DNA of 33,672 nucleotides from the NCBI GenBank assembly GCA_937873145.1, contig CALMVK010000018.1, forward strand, positions 1 to 33,672. The letters run 5' to 3'. The position numbers and the translations under genes were made by a program. The number at the start of each line of letters is the position of its first letter. The first letter of the stretch is position 1. The notes under the pieces are model-generated. The model did not search any database, was not told where the DNA came from, and saw nothing but the letters and a program-made list of their open reading frames with translations. Positions 8,358 through 16,666 of the stretch are shown piece by piece. This DNA comes from an uncultured Granulicella sp. GTDB lineage: Bacteria; Acidobacteriota; Terriglobia; Terriglobales; Acidobacteriaceae.

Positions 8358-8364
8358 TGAGACG

Positions 8365-8370
8365 ATTCTA
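8365..8370 (-). promoter_or_regulatory. -10-like box TAGAAT just upstream of the pruA start codon
   Basis: On the minus strand TAGAAT ends 7 bases before the ATG at 8357. A start site 6-8 bases downstream would fall on or beside the start codon, which would fit the missing Shine-Dalgarno sequence. I see no good -35 box, so the call is tentative. Confidence 0.35.
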
Positions 8371-8455
8371 GCCTGCGGCGAGAAGCAGTTCCTCGCCTTT
8401 TGGAAGAGAAGAACAGAGTAAGGAAAAGGGAGGCAGAAGCAGTTAGGATTGCGGG

Positions 8456-9058
8456 ATGAGATTTAGATGGTGGATGGGGCTCTCGATCGTTCTTTGTCGT
8501 GGCGGGTACGCCGCTGGACAGGCGGGATCTTCCGCAGGAGCACCGGCAGTGATAGCACCGTCAGGCCTGGTGCAGCCCTCGCTGGCAACGGTACAGCAAT
8601 CGCTTGAGAGGGTCTTGCTCGACCGCTGGAAGACGTCGAAGGCCTTGAAGGACACGACGACGAACAATCTCGCATCCATCCATCGCGATCTGGAGACGAC
8701 GTTGCCTGGATTGCTGGCGACGGCGGATGGAGTTCCGGGATCGGCGGCGGGTCTGGTGCCGGTGTCGCAAAACCTGGGCGCGCTTTACGATGTGCTGCTC
8801 CGCGTAACGGTGGTGGCGGAGTCGTCCGCACCGGCCGAGCAGACGGCGGCGCTTGAACAAGCGCTGACAAGTCTCGAGAGTGCGCGGCGGTCTTTTACGG
8901 AGCGGCTCCAAAGTGCGGCTGAGACGCAGGACCGGCGTCTCACGGAGTTGCAGGCGACGCTGAATGCGCGTCCGGAGTCTGCGGCTGGACCAGTCCCTTG
9001 TAAGCCCACTCCAGCGACGAAGGTGAAGAAGAAGCCGGTAGGTAGCTCACACGATTAA
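8456..9058 (+). CDS. Secreted or periplasmic protein of unknown function, helical
   Basis: The 200-residue product starts with a short basic stretch and a hydrophobic segment (WWMGLSIVLCRGGYAAGQA), a plausible signal peptide. The rest is rich in Ala, Leu, Glu and Gln and looks helical. Residues 125-170 (TAALEQALTSLESARRSF and following) could form a coiled coil. The C-terminus is Lys-rich (KVKKKP). I do not recognise a family. AGGA lies about 7 bases before the ATG. It converges on the small membrane-protein gene at 9076 and is divergent from pruA, so it appears to be a single-gene unit. Confidence 0.65.
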   Translation: MRFRWWMGLSIVLCRGGYAAGQAGSSAGAPAVIAPSGLVQPSLATVQQSLERVLLDRWKTSKALKDTTTNNLASIHRDLETTLPGLLATADGVPGSAAGLVPVSQNLGALYDVLLRVTVVAESSAPAEQTAALEQALTSLESARRSFTERLQSAAETQDRRLTELQATLNARPESAAGPVPCKPTPATKVKKKPVGSSHD

Positions 9059-9075
9059 AACTGATAAGCCATCCG

Positions 9076-9240
9076 TTAGTTATGACCTCCGGTCCGTCCT
9101 GCACGGCCTTCCATTCTGGCTTTACTTTCGGCTGAAGGAGCAATCTCATTGCTTTTTCGGTTATTGCGTAGAAAGCCAAAGATGACTGCGCCGATCAGTA
9201 AGAAGAGTACCCCCACCACAATAATTCCGATTGCCGCCAT
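9076..9240 (-). CDS. Small single-pass membrane protein, 54 residues
   Basis: The protein is an N-terminal transmembrane helix (IGIIVVGVLFLLIGAVIFGF, residues 4-23) followed by a short polar, positively charged tail ending TGGHN. The start at 9240 is chosen because AAGGAAAA lies about 5 bases upstream and because in-frame sequence further upstream is not protein-like. No family is recognised. It resembles the many small tail-like membrane proteins of unknown function. It stands alone, convergent with the gene at 8456. Confidence 0.6.
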   Translation of the reverse strand: MAAIGIIVVGVLFLLIGAVIFGFLRNNRKSNEIAPSAESKARMEGRAGRTGGHN

Positions 9241-9536
9241 CGTTTTCCTTATTTTGAAAAAATTAGCTCGTTGAGCAGTTAGCTTCAGCAGATGCGGCCG
9301 CGTAGACGCAACCGCGATTCCTATAGTTGAGCCTAACTCTATCGTATTCGGTAACGTTTGCTCGCAGAATCTGAAATGAGAATGGATCTGGTTTGAGCGC
9401 ATCCATACGTGCAATGGCAGACCGCAGGGTTCAGGGTTCGATCCATGCAAACGACAGCAGACTTGCTTCGGAGAGGACGGTTTGAAGAGAAAATCTGCTT
9501 CAAACGAGAGCTATTGCACTTTCATTTACTCCTTTA
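9241..9536. other. Intergenic region of about 300 bases, lower GC, no gene seen
   Basis: This gap lies upstream of the 54-residue membrane protein and downstream of the SGNH hydrolase. It should contain the promoter of the former. Apart from the hairpin at 9480-9505 I find no RNA gene, repeat or coding sequence in it. A T-loop-like GGTTCGATCC near 9432 is not part of a tRNA. Confidence 0.5.
9480..9505. terminator. Hairpin downstream of the SGNH hydrolase gene
   Basis: GTTTGAAG and CTTCAAAC form a perfect 8-base-pair stem, extended by AGA/TCT with a one-base bulge. It lies about 32 bases after the hydrolase stop on the minus strand. There is no T-run after it, so it may be a weak or Rho-assisted terminator or an mRNA-stabilising structure. 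Confidence 0.4.
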
Positions 9537-10841
9537 TTAAGGTTGATGAGTAATGTCGTATTTTTCCTTTTTGTTGAGTTCAAAGAGCTTCAAGTCGATG
9601 GAATCAGCGATTGCCTTCATGCCAGCATCGCTGGGGTGAAGGTGGTCCCCGTGATCGAAGGCGGGCAGATAGGCGGTTGGATTGGCCTTGTCCTGGGTAG
9701 CCTGATCGAAGTCGAGGACGCCGTCGAAGACCTTGGCGGTGCGAAGAAATCGGTTGACCGTCTGGCGAATCTGCTCGCCGGCGGGGGACATGGAGTTTGA
9801 TCCGCCGTAGGGAGTCAGGGTGGCGGCGAAGACCTTGAGGTTATGCTCATGGCCGCGCTCAGCAAGCTGGGTGAGGGCGGCGATCAGGTCCTCAGCGGTG
9901 ATGGGATCGAAGGGGTGGTTGGGGTCCGTGGCGCGTGCGATGTCGTTGATGCCTTCAAGCAGAACGAGAAAGCGGACGCCTGGTTGGGCAAGGACATCGG
10001 TGTCGAAGCGGGCCAGAGCGTTGGGTCCGGCGCCGTTGTGGAGAACGCGGTTGCCACTGATACCGAGATTGAGTACGCCGAGTCCGGCTGTAGATTTGTT
10101 ATGGCGGAGACGCTGCGCAAGCAGGTCCGGCCAGCGCTGGTTGGTGTCGTGCGTGGAACCAATCCCGTCGGTAATGCTGTCACCCAGGGTCACGATGGAG
10201 GCGTCCGCGGCGGGGACCTGCACGGCGACGGACTTGAGGAAGTACCAGTGGCGCAAGGTTTGGGCGCCGGCGGGCAGACTCTTGGCTCCGACGAGATTGC
10301 CGGGAGCTAGATAGTTGGTCTGCTCGGCGTCGTCATGGGCGGTAACGTGGGAGAGGGTCTGGGCGGGAAGGAACAGGCTGATGGTAAGGTTTGCGCCGGC
10401 GGGAAGGGTGAGTGCGACGGGGTCGCTGACGACGGTGGCGCCGGCCGGCAGCGTAATGGAGGGCTGGCCGGAGAAGGTAAGGGCGTTGGCGGAGATCAAA
10501 GAGATGCCACTTCCGGAGTCGGTGAGCGCAAGGTGGGCTGCTCCGACCAGGAGAGGTTCGGTGCCGAACTGGTTCGAGAGTTCGATGCGAACCAGCGGAC
10601 CGCCAAGGGAGACGTGAACGATCTGGCGGAGGGTGAGATCGGCGGACCCAAGGGCAGGGCCGTCGGGCGATGGACTGCCGGAACGGAGCAGGTTGGGGCG
10701 GTCGGTCTCTGCAGCGGCCCAGGTGCCGACCCAGTGGTCAGGCATGGGTTTGGGAGCGGCCAACGCGGGAGCGCCCAGGCTCAGGCAGAAGAGGAACAGC
10801 AGGCAAAAGCGCAGGAAAGGAGTGGAGTGCGAGCTCGGCAT
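9537..10841 (-). CDS. Secreted SGNH/GDSL-family hydrolase
   Basis: The 434-residue protein has a signal peptide (residues 1-29, FLRFCLLFLFCLSLGAPALAA). Residues 38-190 form an N-terminal domain with WVGTWAAAETD and LRQIVHVSLGG, then LSNQFG, common in secreted esterases of this type. The SGNH core carries all four blocks: GDSITDG with Ser222, GISGNRV with Gly263, EGINDIA with Asn299, and DHLHPSDAG with Asp399 and His402. It probably removes acyl or acetyl groups from a polysaccharide outside the cytoplasm, but the substrate is not evident. I chose the ATG at 10841. Another ATG at 10853 is in frame. Longer versions add non-signal sequence. It is divergent from galM, sharing a 127-base gap. Confidence 0.88.
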   Translation of the reverse strand: MPSSHSTPFLRFCLLFLFCLSLGAPALAAPKPMPDHWVGTWAAAETDRPNLLRSGSPSPDGPALGSADLTLRQIVHVSLGGPLVRIELSNQFGTEPLLVGAAHLALTDSGSGISLISANALTFSGQPSITLPAGATVVSDPVALTLPAGANLTISLFLPAQTLSHVTAHDDAEQTNYLAPGNLVGAKSLPAGAQTLRHWYFLKSVAVQVPAADASIVTLGDSITDGIGSTHDTNQRWPDLLAQRLRHNKSTAGLGVLNLGISGNRVLHNGAGPNALARFDTDVLAQPGVRFLVLLEGINDIARATDPNHPFDPITAEDLIAALTQLAERGHEHNLKVFAATLTPYGGSNSMSPAGEQIRQTVNRFLRTAKVFDGVLDFDQATQDKANPTAYLPAFDHGDHLHPSDAGMKAIADSIDLKLFELNKKEKYDITHQP

Positions 10842-10968
10842 GGTGTGTTCCATCTTCGAGCAGAGGGTGGGATCGCGCAAGCTTGGCAAGGGGAAAGAGC
10901 TACGCATGGCACATGCGCCGGGCGCGGGCGAAGTGCGTGCAGCAACGGTTGGAGGTATGCTGGCAGGC

Positions 10969-12015
10969 ATGGCTGCTCTGGTTTCGACGAAGCTCTTTGG
11001 GACGTTGCCGAACGGAACGCCGGTGACCTTGTACACGATTCAAAACGACACGCTGGTGGCGAGTTTTGTGGATTACGGGGCGCGGCTGGTGTCGTTGCGG
11101 GTGCCGGACCGGGCGGGGACGATGGGCAATATTCTGCTGGGTTACGCAACGCTTGAGGAGTATGTGCGCGACACAGGGTACCTGGGTGCGGTGGTGGGGC
11201 GGGTGGCCAACCGGCTTGCCAAGGGTAGGTTTCCGCTCGATGGACAGATGTACCAGGTCCCGCTGAACGATGGGCCCAATGCGCTGCACGGAGGGGTGGA
11301 GGGGTTCGACAAGAAGGTATGGAGTGCGCAGGTGGAGGCGGACGCGGTAAGGTTCGGGCTCGTGAGTCCGGACGGAGACCAGGGTTTTCCAGGCAGGCTG
11401 TCGGTTGAGGCGCGGTACCGCCTGACCGGGGATGCGCTGGAGATCGAGTATGTGTCCGCTACAGACGCGCCGACGGTCGTGAACGTGACCAACCACGGAT
11501 ACTACAATTTGGCCGGCGAGAGCAGCGGGACGATCCTGGAACACGTCGTTCGGATTCCTGCAGCACGCTACACCCCCGTCGATGCGACGTTGATCCCGAC
11601 GGGCGAGCTGGCAGACGTGGAAGGAACGCCATTTGATTTTCGCTCGGCGACACGGATTGGCGCGAGGATCGACACACCAGACGAGCAGCTTCGGCGCGCG
11701 GGAGGTTACGATCACAACTGGGCCATGGACGAGGTCGGGACGTTGAAGACGATGGTCGAGGTAAGCGACCCGGCAAGCGGTCGTGCCATGACAGTGCAGA
11801 CCACGCAACCGGGAGTGCAGTTCTACACAGGCAACATGCTGGACGGAACGATGCCGAATCGGGAAGGAGGCGTCTATGGGCGGCGTTCGGGATTTTGCGT
11901 AGAGACACAGCATTATCCGGACACGCCCAACCAGCCAGGCTTTCCTGCCATCGTCCTGCGGCCTGGAGAGGAACTGCGCAGTAGAACGGTGCTCCGATTT
12001 TCAACCCTCGCCTAG
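10969..12015 (+). CDS. galM: Aldose 1-epimerase (mutarotase)
   Basis: The enzyme interconverts alpha and beta anomers of galactose or glucose, feeding the alpha anomer to galactokinase. The 348-residue protein is of normal length and has NALHGG (His107), the catalytic acid His176 in VNVTNHGYYNLAGE, YDHNW at 247-251, and the catalytic base Glu312 in CVETQHYPDTPNQP. The start is the ATG at 10969, with GGAGG about 13 bases before it. The ATG at 10957 is in frame but too close to that site. No signal peptide is visible, so it is cytoplasmic. It lies about 0.9 kb upstream of galT-galK, but the SYLF gene and a strong terminator stand between, so it is probably transcribed separately. Confidence 0.92.
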   Translation: MAALVSTKLFGTLPNGTPVTLYTIQNDTLVASFVDYGARLVSLRVPDRAGTMGNILLGYATLEEYVRDTGYLGAVVGRVANRLAKGRFPLDGQMYQVPLNDGPNALHGGVEGFDKKVWSAQVEADAVRFGLVSPDGDQGFPGRLSVEARYRLTGDALEIEYVSATDAPTVVNVTNHGYYNLAGESSGTILEHVVRIPAARYTPVDATLIPTGELADVEGTPFDFRSATRIGARIDTPDEQLRRAGGYDHNWAMDEVGTLKTMVEVSDPASGRAMTVQTTQPGVQFYTGNMLDGTMPNREGGVYGRRSGFCVETQHYPDTPNQPGFPAIVLRPGEELRSRTVLRFSTLA

Positions 12016-12151
12016 GCAGTGTAGTTTTGGTGACGCCTTGCGGGATGCAACCTAATTCTGTTTTTTCTCGTCACACTCATGTTATTTGTAAGGGCAGAGA
12101 AGTAAACCTGGCTAAGAGAGTCGGGAAGAAAGATAGGAGAACCAGAGACTT

Positions 12152-12847
12152 ATGCGTACATTCGTTGCGACCGCCCTTGTTGCGGCCAGCCTTACCGGAG
12201 TAGGTGCCGCTCAGTCAGACAGCAAGCTACAAGGCCGTATTGATTCGGCTCACGAGATCCTTCACCAACTGATGCACACCAGTGACAAGGGCATTCCCCT
12301 GGATATTGCCGCGAAGGCGCAGTGCGTAGCGGTGGTTCCTTCCTTCAAAAAGGCTGCATTTGTATTCGGCGGTCAGTATGGACAAGGTGTAGCTACCTGC
12401 CGCACGGCGAAGGGCTGGAGCGCACCAGTTTTCATTCAGATGGCAGGGGCAAGCTTCGGTTTTCAGATAGGTGGACAGTCGACGGACTTGGTGCTGGTTG
12501 GATTGAACCGCCGCAGCATGGACGACCTTCTCAAGGATAAGGTCAAGCTCGGCGGAGATATCTCTGTGGCCGCAGGTCCGGTCGGACGCAACTCGACCGC
12601 GGCAACCACTGAGTTGGCGAACTCAGAGTTCCTGTCCTACTCGCGGAACAAGGGATTGTTCGCGGGCGTAGACGTGTCGGGCGATGAAGTAAACCAGAAT
12701 CAGAAAGACACAACTTCCTACTACGGCAAGGAAGTCTCCTACGAGAAAGTTCTGAATGGTTCCGTACCTACGCCTCCCGGTGCAGTTCATTTTGTGAGCA
12801 CGGTCAACGAGCTGTTCAAGCGTGGCAAGGCCAACGAAGGCAAGTAA
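12152..12847 (+). CDS. SYLF-domain (Ysc84-like) lipid-binding protein, exported
   Basis: The 231-residue protein has a signal peptide (MRTFVATALVAASLTGVGAA). The mature part follows the SYLF/Ysc84 pattern: PLDIAAKAQCVAVVPSFKKA, then FGGQYGQGVATCRT, WSAPVFIQMAGASFGFQIGG, STDLVLVG and VAAGPVGRN. Eukaryotic members bind phosphoinositides. In bacteria the role is unknown, possibly at the outer membrane. AGGAGA lies about 11 bases before the ATG. The gene is separated from galM by 136 bases and is followed by a strong terminator, so it is likely monocistronic. It interrupts galactose genes without an obvious functional link. Confidence 0.88.
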   Translation: MRTFVATALVAASLTGVGAAQSDSKLQGRIDSAHEILHQLMHTSDKGIPLDIAAKAQCVAVVPSFKKAAFVFGGQYGQGVATCRTAKGWSAPVFIQMAGASFGFQIGGQSTDLVLVGLNRRSMDDLLKDKVKLGGDISVAAGPVGRNSTAATTELANSEFLSYSRNKGLFAGVDVSGDEVNQNQKDTTSYYGKEVSYEKVLNGSVPTPPGAVHFVSTVNELFKRGKANEGK

Positions 12848-12862
12848 ATCGCGATTCGCTTT

Positions 12863-12903
12863 AAAAGCAGCAGCTGATCGTTCAGCTGCTGCTTTTGCTT
12901 TTA
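12863..12903 (+). terminator. Strong intrinsic terminator after the SYLF gene
   Basis: A perfect 15-base-pair stem (AAAAGCAGCAGCTGA with TCAGCTGCTGCTTTT) closes over a 4-base loop, and the descending arm runs into a T-rich tail (TTTTGCTTTTA). It sits 15 bases after the SYLF stop and separates that gene from galT. Confidence 0.9.
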
Positions 12904-12935
12904 TGGAATGCATAAGCTTGTGTTAAGGAGAATAT

Positions 12936-13997
12936 GTGGATCTGAGTTCATCCGATCGGCCGCATCGCCGGTACAACGCATTGCGGAGATCCTGGGTTTT
13001 GGTCTCGCCGCAGCGGACCGAGCGTCCCTGGCAGGGGCAGACGACCAAGCCGGTCGAGGCGGAACGGGTGGTCTACGATCCAAAGTGCTATCTTTGTCCG
13101 GGAAATCCACGAGCAGGAGGCAAGCAGACGCCTCAGTACACTGGCGTCTATGCCTTCGACAACGACTATCCGGCTTTGCTTCCGAGCGTCGCGCTGGAGG
13201 AATCTTCCGCTACGGCATCTGCCGCTCCGGCGTCAGGAGGAAGTCTGCTGATACGGGAACCGGAGGTGGGTCGCTGCCGGGTGGTGTGCTTCGATCCCGA
13301 TCACAGCTTGACCTTATCGCAGATGCCGGTTCCCTCGATCGAGCGGGTGGTGGCTCAGTGGAAGGAAGAGACAACGACCCTCGGCGGCTCCGGCGAGATC
13401 GGCTATGTGCAGATCTTTGAGAATCGCGGCGCCATGATGGGATCGAGCAATCCGCATCCCCATTGTCAGATTTGGGCGACGGGCCATGTACCGGAGGAGC
13501 CGCGGCTTGAAGGTGAGGCGCAGTTAGCCTACTGGCAGCAGCACGGGACGACGCTGCTGGCCGATTACCTGGCACAGGAGCTGGCCGCGGGCGAGCGAAT
13601 CGTAGGCAGCAACGATGCTTTTGTGGCCGTGGTGCCGTACTGGGCCGTGTGGCCGTTCGAGACACTGATTCTTTCTAGGACACAGCTTGGGAGCTTCGTC
13701 GATTTTGCCGATAGGGAAAGCAAGGGATTGGCAGACATTCTGCACCAGGTAACGTCCACGTACGACAAGGTCTTCAACACGAGTTTTCCGTACACCATGG
13801 GCTTTCACCAGCGGCCGACCGACGGTTCCCCGCATCCGGAGTGGACGTTTCACGCGCACTTTTATCCGCCCTTGCTGCGCTCGGCGGAGGTGCGAAAGTT
13901 TATGGTGGGATTCGAGATGCTGGGTATGCCGCAACGCGACATTACCCCAGAGAAGGCGGCCGAGATGTTGCGCGAGGCAGCCGGACGAGAGGGATGA
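12936..13997 (+). CDS. galT: Galactose-1-phosphate uridylyltransferase
   Basis: The enzyme exchanges UDP-glucose and galactose 1-phosphate for glucose 1-phosphate and UDP-galactose (Leloir pathway). The 353-residue sequence shows the zinc site of the family (Cys51 and Cys54 in CYLCPGN, His123 in PDHSLTL, His174) and the active-site SSNPHPHCQIW with nucleophile His176. The C-terminal domain has WPFETLI and WTFHAHFYPPLLRS. The start is a GTG at 12936, 5 bases after AAGGAG. An ATG two bases earlier opens a frame of only three codons. galT's stop overlaps galK's start by 4 bases (ATGA), so the two are translationally coupled. It heads a five-gene run. Confidence 0.95.
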   Translation: MDLSSSDRPHRRYNALRRSWVLVSPQRTERPWQGQTTKPVEAERVVYDPKCYLCPGNPRAGGKQTPQYTGVYAFDNDYPALLPSVALEESSATASAAPASGGSLLIREPEVGRCRVVCFDPDHSLTLSQMPVPSIERVVAQWKEETTTLGGSGEIGYVQIFENRGAMMGSSNPHPHCQIWATGHVPEEPRLEGEAQLAYWQQHGTTLLADYLAQELAAGERIVGSNDAFVAVVPYWAVWPFETLILSRTQLGSFVDFADRESKGLADILHQVTSTYDKVFNTSFPYTMGFHQRPTDGSPHPEWTFHAHFYPPLLRSAEVRKFMVGFEMLGMPQRDITPEKAAEMLREAAGREG

Positions 13998-15193
13998 CCA
14001 AAGTGGAGGAGAAAAGCTTCGAGCAGAGAGTCTGGTCGCTGTCGGACGAGCACCGTAAGCGATCGGGGACGAAAGACTTCCGTGTATTCCAGGCTCCGGG
14101 CCGGGTCAATCTCCTGGGCGAGCATACCGATTACAGTGGCGGCTTCTGCATGCCGGCGGCGTTGAACTTCAATACGCTGGTCGCGGCGAATCCGCGCAGC
14201 GATACCCTGCTGCGCATGTACTCGCTCGACTTCAAGCATGCGGCCGAGTTTGATCTAAAAAATCTGCAGCCACAAGGCAAAGAGGAGTGGAGCTCCTATC
14301 CGGCTGGCGTAGCCTGGAGTCTCGGCCAGCGCGGTGTGAAGGTTGGGGGCGCGGACCTGACGTTTTCAGGCAATGTGCCGCTGGGAGCGGGGCTGAGTTC
14401 TTCGGCGTCGATCGAGGTGGCGACGGCAACGGCGTTGCTGGCGCTGGCAGATGCGGAGATGCCGCAGCCCCGGGTAGCCCTGGCGTGTCAAAAAGCGGAG
14501 AACGACTTTGTCGGTGCGCCCTGCGGGATTATGGACCAGTTCATCTCGGCGTGCGGTGTAAAGGACAACGCGCTGGCCATCGATACGCGGGCCCTCACCT
14601 TAGAACTCGCACCGATTCCGGCAGATCTGCGGCTGGTCGTATGCAACTCCATGGTGCAGCACTCTGTTGGCGACGGGAAGTATGGCGCGCGGCGGAAGGA
14701 GGTCGAGGAAGCGGCAAAGGCCGTGGCTCGGAAGCTGGGCAAAGACGAGGCGACCTACCAGTTGCGAGATGCAACCCTTCAGGACTTATTTGCGGCCAAG
14801 GACGACATGTCCCACGAGGCGTTTCTGCGCGGACGGCATGTGATTACGGATAGTGAACGGGTGCATCTTGGGGTGGCCGCCTTACGAACGGGGGATGCGC
14901 GCGTCTTCGGTGCCCTGATGGCCGACGCGCACGCCAGCTTTCGAGACGATTTTGCCGCGAGCTGCGATCGCTGCGATCTGCTGGTGCGCCTGGCGATGTC
15001 GCTTGAAGGGTGTCTGGGCTCGCGTTTGACGGGAGGAGGCTTTGGCGGATGCACGGTCTCGCTGGTCGAAACGGCCAAGGCGGAGACGTTCGCAAAGGCG
15101 CTGGCGCATCGGTATCGAGAGGCGACGAACGTGGACCCTGCGGTATTTGTGTGTAAGATCGCCGATGGAGCGGGACCGGTAGAGCTCGAGTGA
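13994..15193 (+). CDS. galK: Galactokinase
   Basis: Galactokinase phosphorylates alpha-D-galactose with ATP, giving the galT substrate. The 399-residue GHMP kinase has the galactokinase signature GRVNLLGEHTDYSGG (residues 36-50), the phosphate-binding loop PLGAGLSSSAS (129-139), catalytic Asp181 in GIMDQFIS, and the C-terminal GHMP motif LTGGGFGGCTVSLV. The start ATG at 13994 lies within the galT stop (ATGA overlap). The longer in-frame extension to 13841 lies inside galT and is not used. A ROK kinase starts 7 bases after its stop. Confidence 0.95.
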   Translation: MTKVEEKSFEQRVWSLSDEHRKRSGTKDFRVFQAPGRVNLLGEHTDYSGGFCMPAALNFNTLVAANPRSDTLLRMYSLDFKHAAEFDLKNLQPQGKEEWSSYPAGVAWSLGQRGVKVGGADLTFSGNVPLGAGLSSSASIEVATATALLALADAEMPQPRVALACQKAENDFVGAPCGIMDQFISACGVKDNALAIDTRALTLELAPIPADLRLVVCNSMVQHSVGDGKYGARRKEVEEAAKAVARKLGKDEATYQLRDATLQDLFAAKDDMSHEAFLRGRHVITDSERVHLGVAALRTGDARVFGALMADAHASFRDDFAASCDRCDLLVRLAMSLEGCLGSRLTGGGFGGCTVSLVETAKAETFAKALAHRYREATNVDPAVFVCKIADGAGPVELE

Positions 15194-15200
15194 GGAACGT

Positions 15201-16154
15201 ATGCGGATTGGAATCGACCTGGGAGGAACGAAGATCGAGGCGCTGGCGATGGACAACTCCGGAGCGGAGCTGGCACGCCGGCGCGTGGACACGCCAAAGG
15301 GAGACTACGACGGCACGATTGCGGCGATCGTAGGTCTGGTCGAGCACCTGGAGAACGGGCTTGGCCAAAAAGGCACCGTCGGGGTCGGTATGCCGGGGAG
15401 CGTGCGAGCTGCGACGGGACTGATCAAAAACGCGAATTCGACCTGGTTGAATGGGCGTCCCTTTGGAAGGGACCTGGACACGGCCATGCGCCGCGAGGTA
15501 CGGCTGGCGAACGATGCAAACTGCCTGGCGGTCTCTGAGGCGACGGACGGAGCTGCGGCCGGAGCACACGTGGTCTTTGCGGTAATCCTCGGCACCGGCT
15601 GCGGAGGTGGTTTGGCGTTCGCCGGACAGGTCCATGCAGGACCAAACGGAGTGGCAGGGGAGTGGGGACACACGGCTCTTCCCTGGGCCGCGCCTGAGGA
15701 GCAACCCGGCCCAGTGTGCTACTGCGGACTGCGCGGCTGCATTGAGAGCTGGGTGTCGGGCACGGCGATTGCTGCCGATTTTTTGCGGGTAACGGGCCGG
15801 AGCTTGACCACGCAGGAGATCGCCGAGCAAGCCGATCGAGGAGAAGCCGAAGCGCTGGCCGCGCTGACGCGGTTTGAGAGCCGGCTGGCGCGTGCGCTCG
15901 CCAACATAGTCAACGTGCTCGATCCAGATGTGATCGTGGTGGGAGGAGGCGTCTCGCGGATCGAGCGGCTCTACCGGAACGTGCCGGCCTTGGTGCGGGA
16001 GTATGTGTTTGGGGGTGACTTCGATACACCCATTGTGCCGGCCCGCTTTGGCGATTCAAGCGGAGTACGGGGAGCCGCGTGGCTTTGGCCAAACGTAGCG
16101 GCGACGATACACGACGTTGAACCCTCGTTCGCGCTTCCGGAATCAAAGGGATAA
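15201..16154 (+). CDS. ROK-family sugar kinase (fructokinase/glucokinase-like)
   Basis: The 317-residue protein begins with the ATP-binding motif IGIDLGGTKIEA and has NDANCLAVSEA, where Asp105 is the probable catalytic base, then ILGTGCGGGL. The ROK zinc site is complete: His157 in GEWGHTALPW, and Cys173, Cys175 and Cys180 in CYCGLRGCIESW. No helix-turn-helix precedes the kinase domain, so it is an enzyme and not a ROK repressor. Length and the GEWGHTALPW motif fit the bacterial fructokinase (Mak) branch. Glucose or N-acetylhexosamine remain possible. It overlaps no neighbour but sits 7 bases after galK, with the Shine-Dalgarno GAGG reaching back into the galK stop, which suggests co-expression. 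Confidence 0.88.
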   Translation: MRIGIDLGGTKIEALAMDNSGAELARRRVDTPKGDYDGTIAAIVGLVEHLENGLGQKGTVGVGMPGSVRAATGLIKNANSTWLNGRPFGRDLDTAMRREVRLANDANCLAVSEATDGAAAGAHVVFAVILGTGCGGGLAFAGQVHAGPNGVAGEWGHTALPWAAPEEQPGPVCYCGLRGCIESWVSGTAIAADFLRVTGRSLTTQEIAEQADRGEAEALAALTRFESRLARALANIVNVLDPDVIVVGGGVSRIERLYRNVPALVREYVFGGDFDTPIVPARFGDSSGVRGAAWLWPNVAATIHDVEPSFALPESKG

Positions 16155-16170
16155 AATGAGGGTTGAACCT

Positions 16171-16656
16171 ATGTCCAATCAGACCAGTTACTCTCTACAC
16201 CCGGCTCGCCGCAAGACCTGCACCGACCCGATCGTCGGAGCGATCCTCTCCGGCTGGCGGTATGACATCTCCAATATCTCCCCGGAGATGCGGACCGATT
16301 ATGAGCAGCACCTGACCGAGTGCATGCACTGCCGGCGCCGGCAGCATGTGGCGCGGACCATTGACGTCCTGCTGATTACGGTCAGCGCACTCTCGATGTT
16401 GGCTTTTCTGCTGGCAGCAATGGTAATGCGCAGGATTGAGGCGCTCACGCACATCGCGGGAAGCCTGACGCTGCATCTTCGCCAGGAGCCTGTCACCATC
16501 TCACTGCAGGCGGTTGCGGTTGCGGGGCTGCTGTTGTCGCTCATTCTATGTGTGCTGGTTGCAGTTGCTACGCCGCTTCCTTCCTTGCTGAACAGCTTGA
16601 TGGAACAGCGCATTCCGTCCGATCTCCGCCAACGTATCTCGCGCCGCCACGCCTAG
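16171..16656 (+). CDS. Two-pass membrane protein with an anti-sigma-like HxxxCxxC motif
   Basis: The 161-residue protein has a soluble N-terminal part with His47, Cys51 and Cys54 in EQHLTECMHCRRRQH, the spacing seen in zinc-associated anti-sigma (ZAS) domains. Two hydrophobic helices follow (about residues 64-86 and 109-134), with a short basic cytoplasmic tail. It could be a membrane-held anti-sigma-like regulator, but no sigma factor gene is adjacent, so partner and role are unknown. The start is either this ATG (AGGG 8 bases upstream) or an in-frame ATG at 16156 that adds five residues and has AAAGGG 5 bases upstream. It follows the ROK kinase by at most 16 bases and precedes the rhomboid protease by 10. 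Confidence 0.75.
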   Translation: MSNQTSYSLHPARRKTCTDPIVGAILSGWRYDISNISPEMRTDYEQHLTECMHCRRRQHVARTIDVLLITVSALSMLAFLLAAMVMRRIEALTHIAGSLTLHLRQEPVTISLQAVAVAGLLLSLILCVLVAVATPLPSLLNSLMEQRIPSDLRQRISRRHA

Positions 16657-16666
16657 CCGGAACCCG

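Noticed and set aside
6783..8360. 525-codon open frame on the plus strand across the whole pruA gene
   Set aside because: It is an antisense shadow caused by GC-rich codon bias. The translation has no domain pattern, while the minus strand encodes a complete aldehyde dehydrogenase.
9430..9452. tRNA-like T-loop GGTTCGATCC, possible tRNA fragment or attachment site
   Set aside because: The flanking bases do not pair as a T stem and no acceptor or anticodon arm can be drawn. No integrated element is present.
10335..11156. 273-codon plus-strand frame upstream of and overlapping galM
   Set aside because: Antisense to the SGNH hydrolase and low-complexity Gly/Arg/Glu-rich. Not a protein.
12934..12945. 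ATG two bases before the galT GTG start
   Set aside because: It opens a frame of only three codons (ATGTGGATCTGA). The GTG at 12936 matches the galT frame and ribosome-site spacing.
13841..13993. In-frame upstream extension of galK
   Set aside because: It lies inside galT and the extra residues do not resemble galactokinase. The ATGA overlap gives a standard coupled start.
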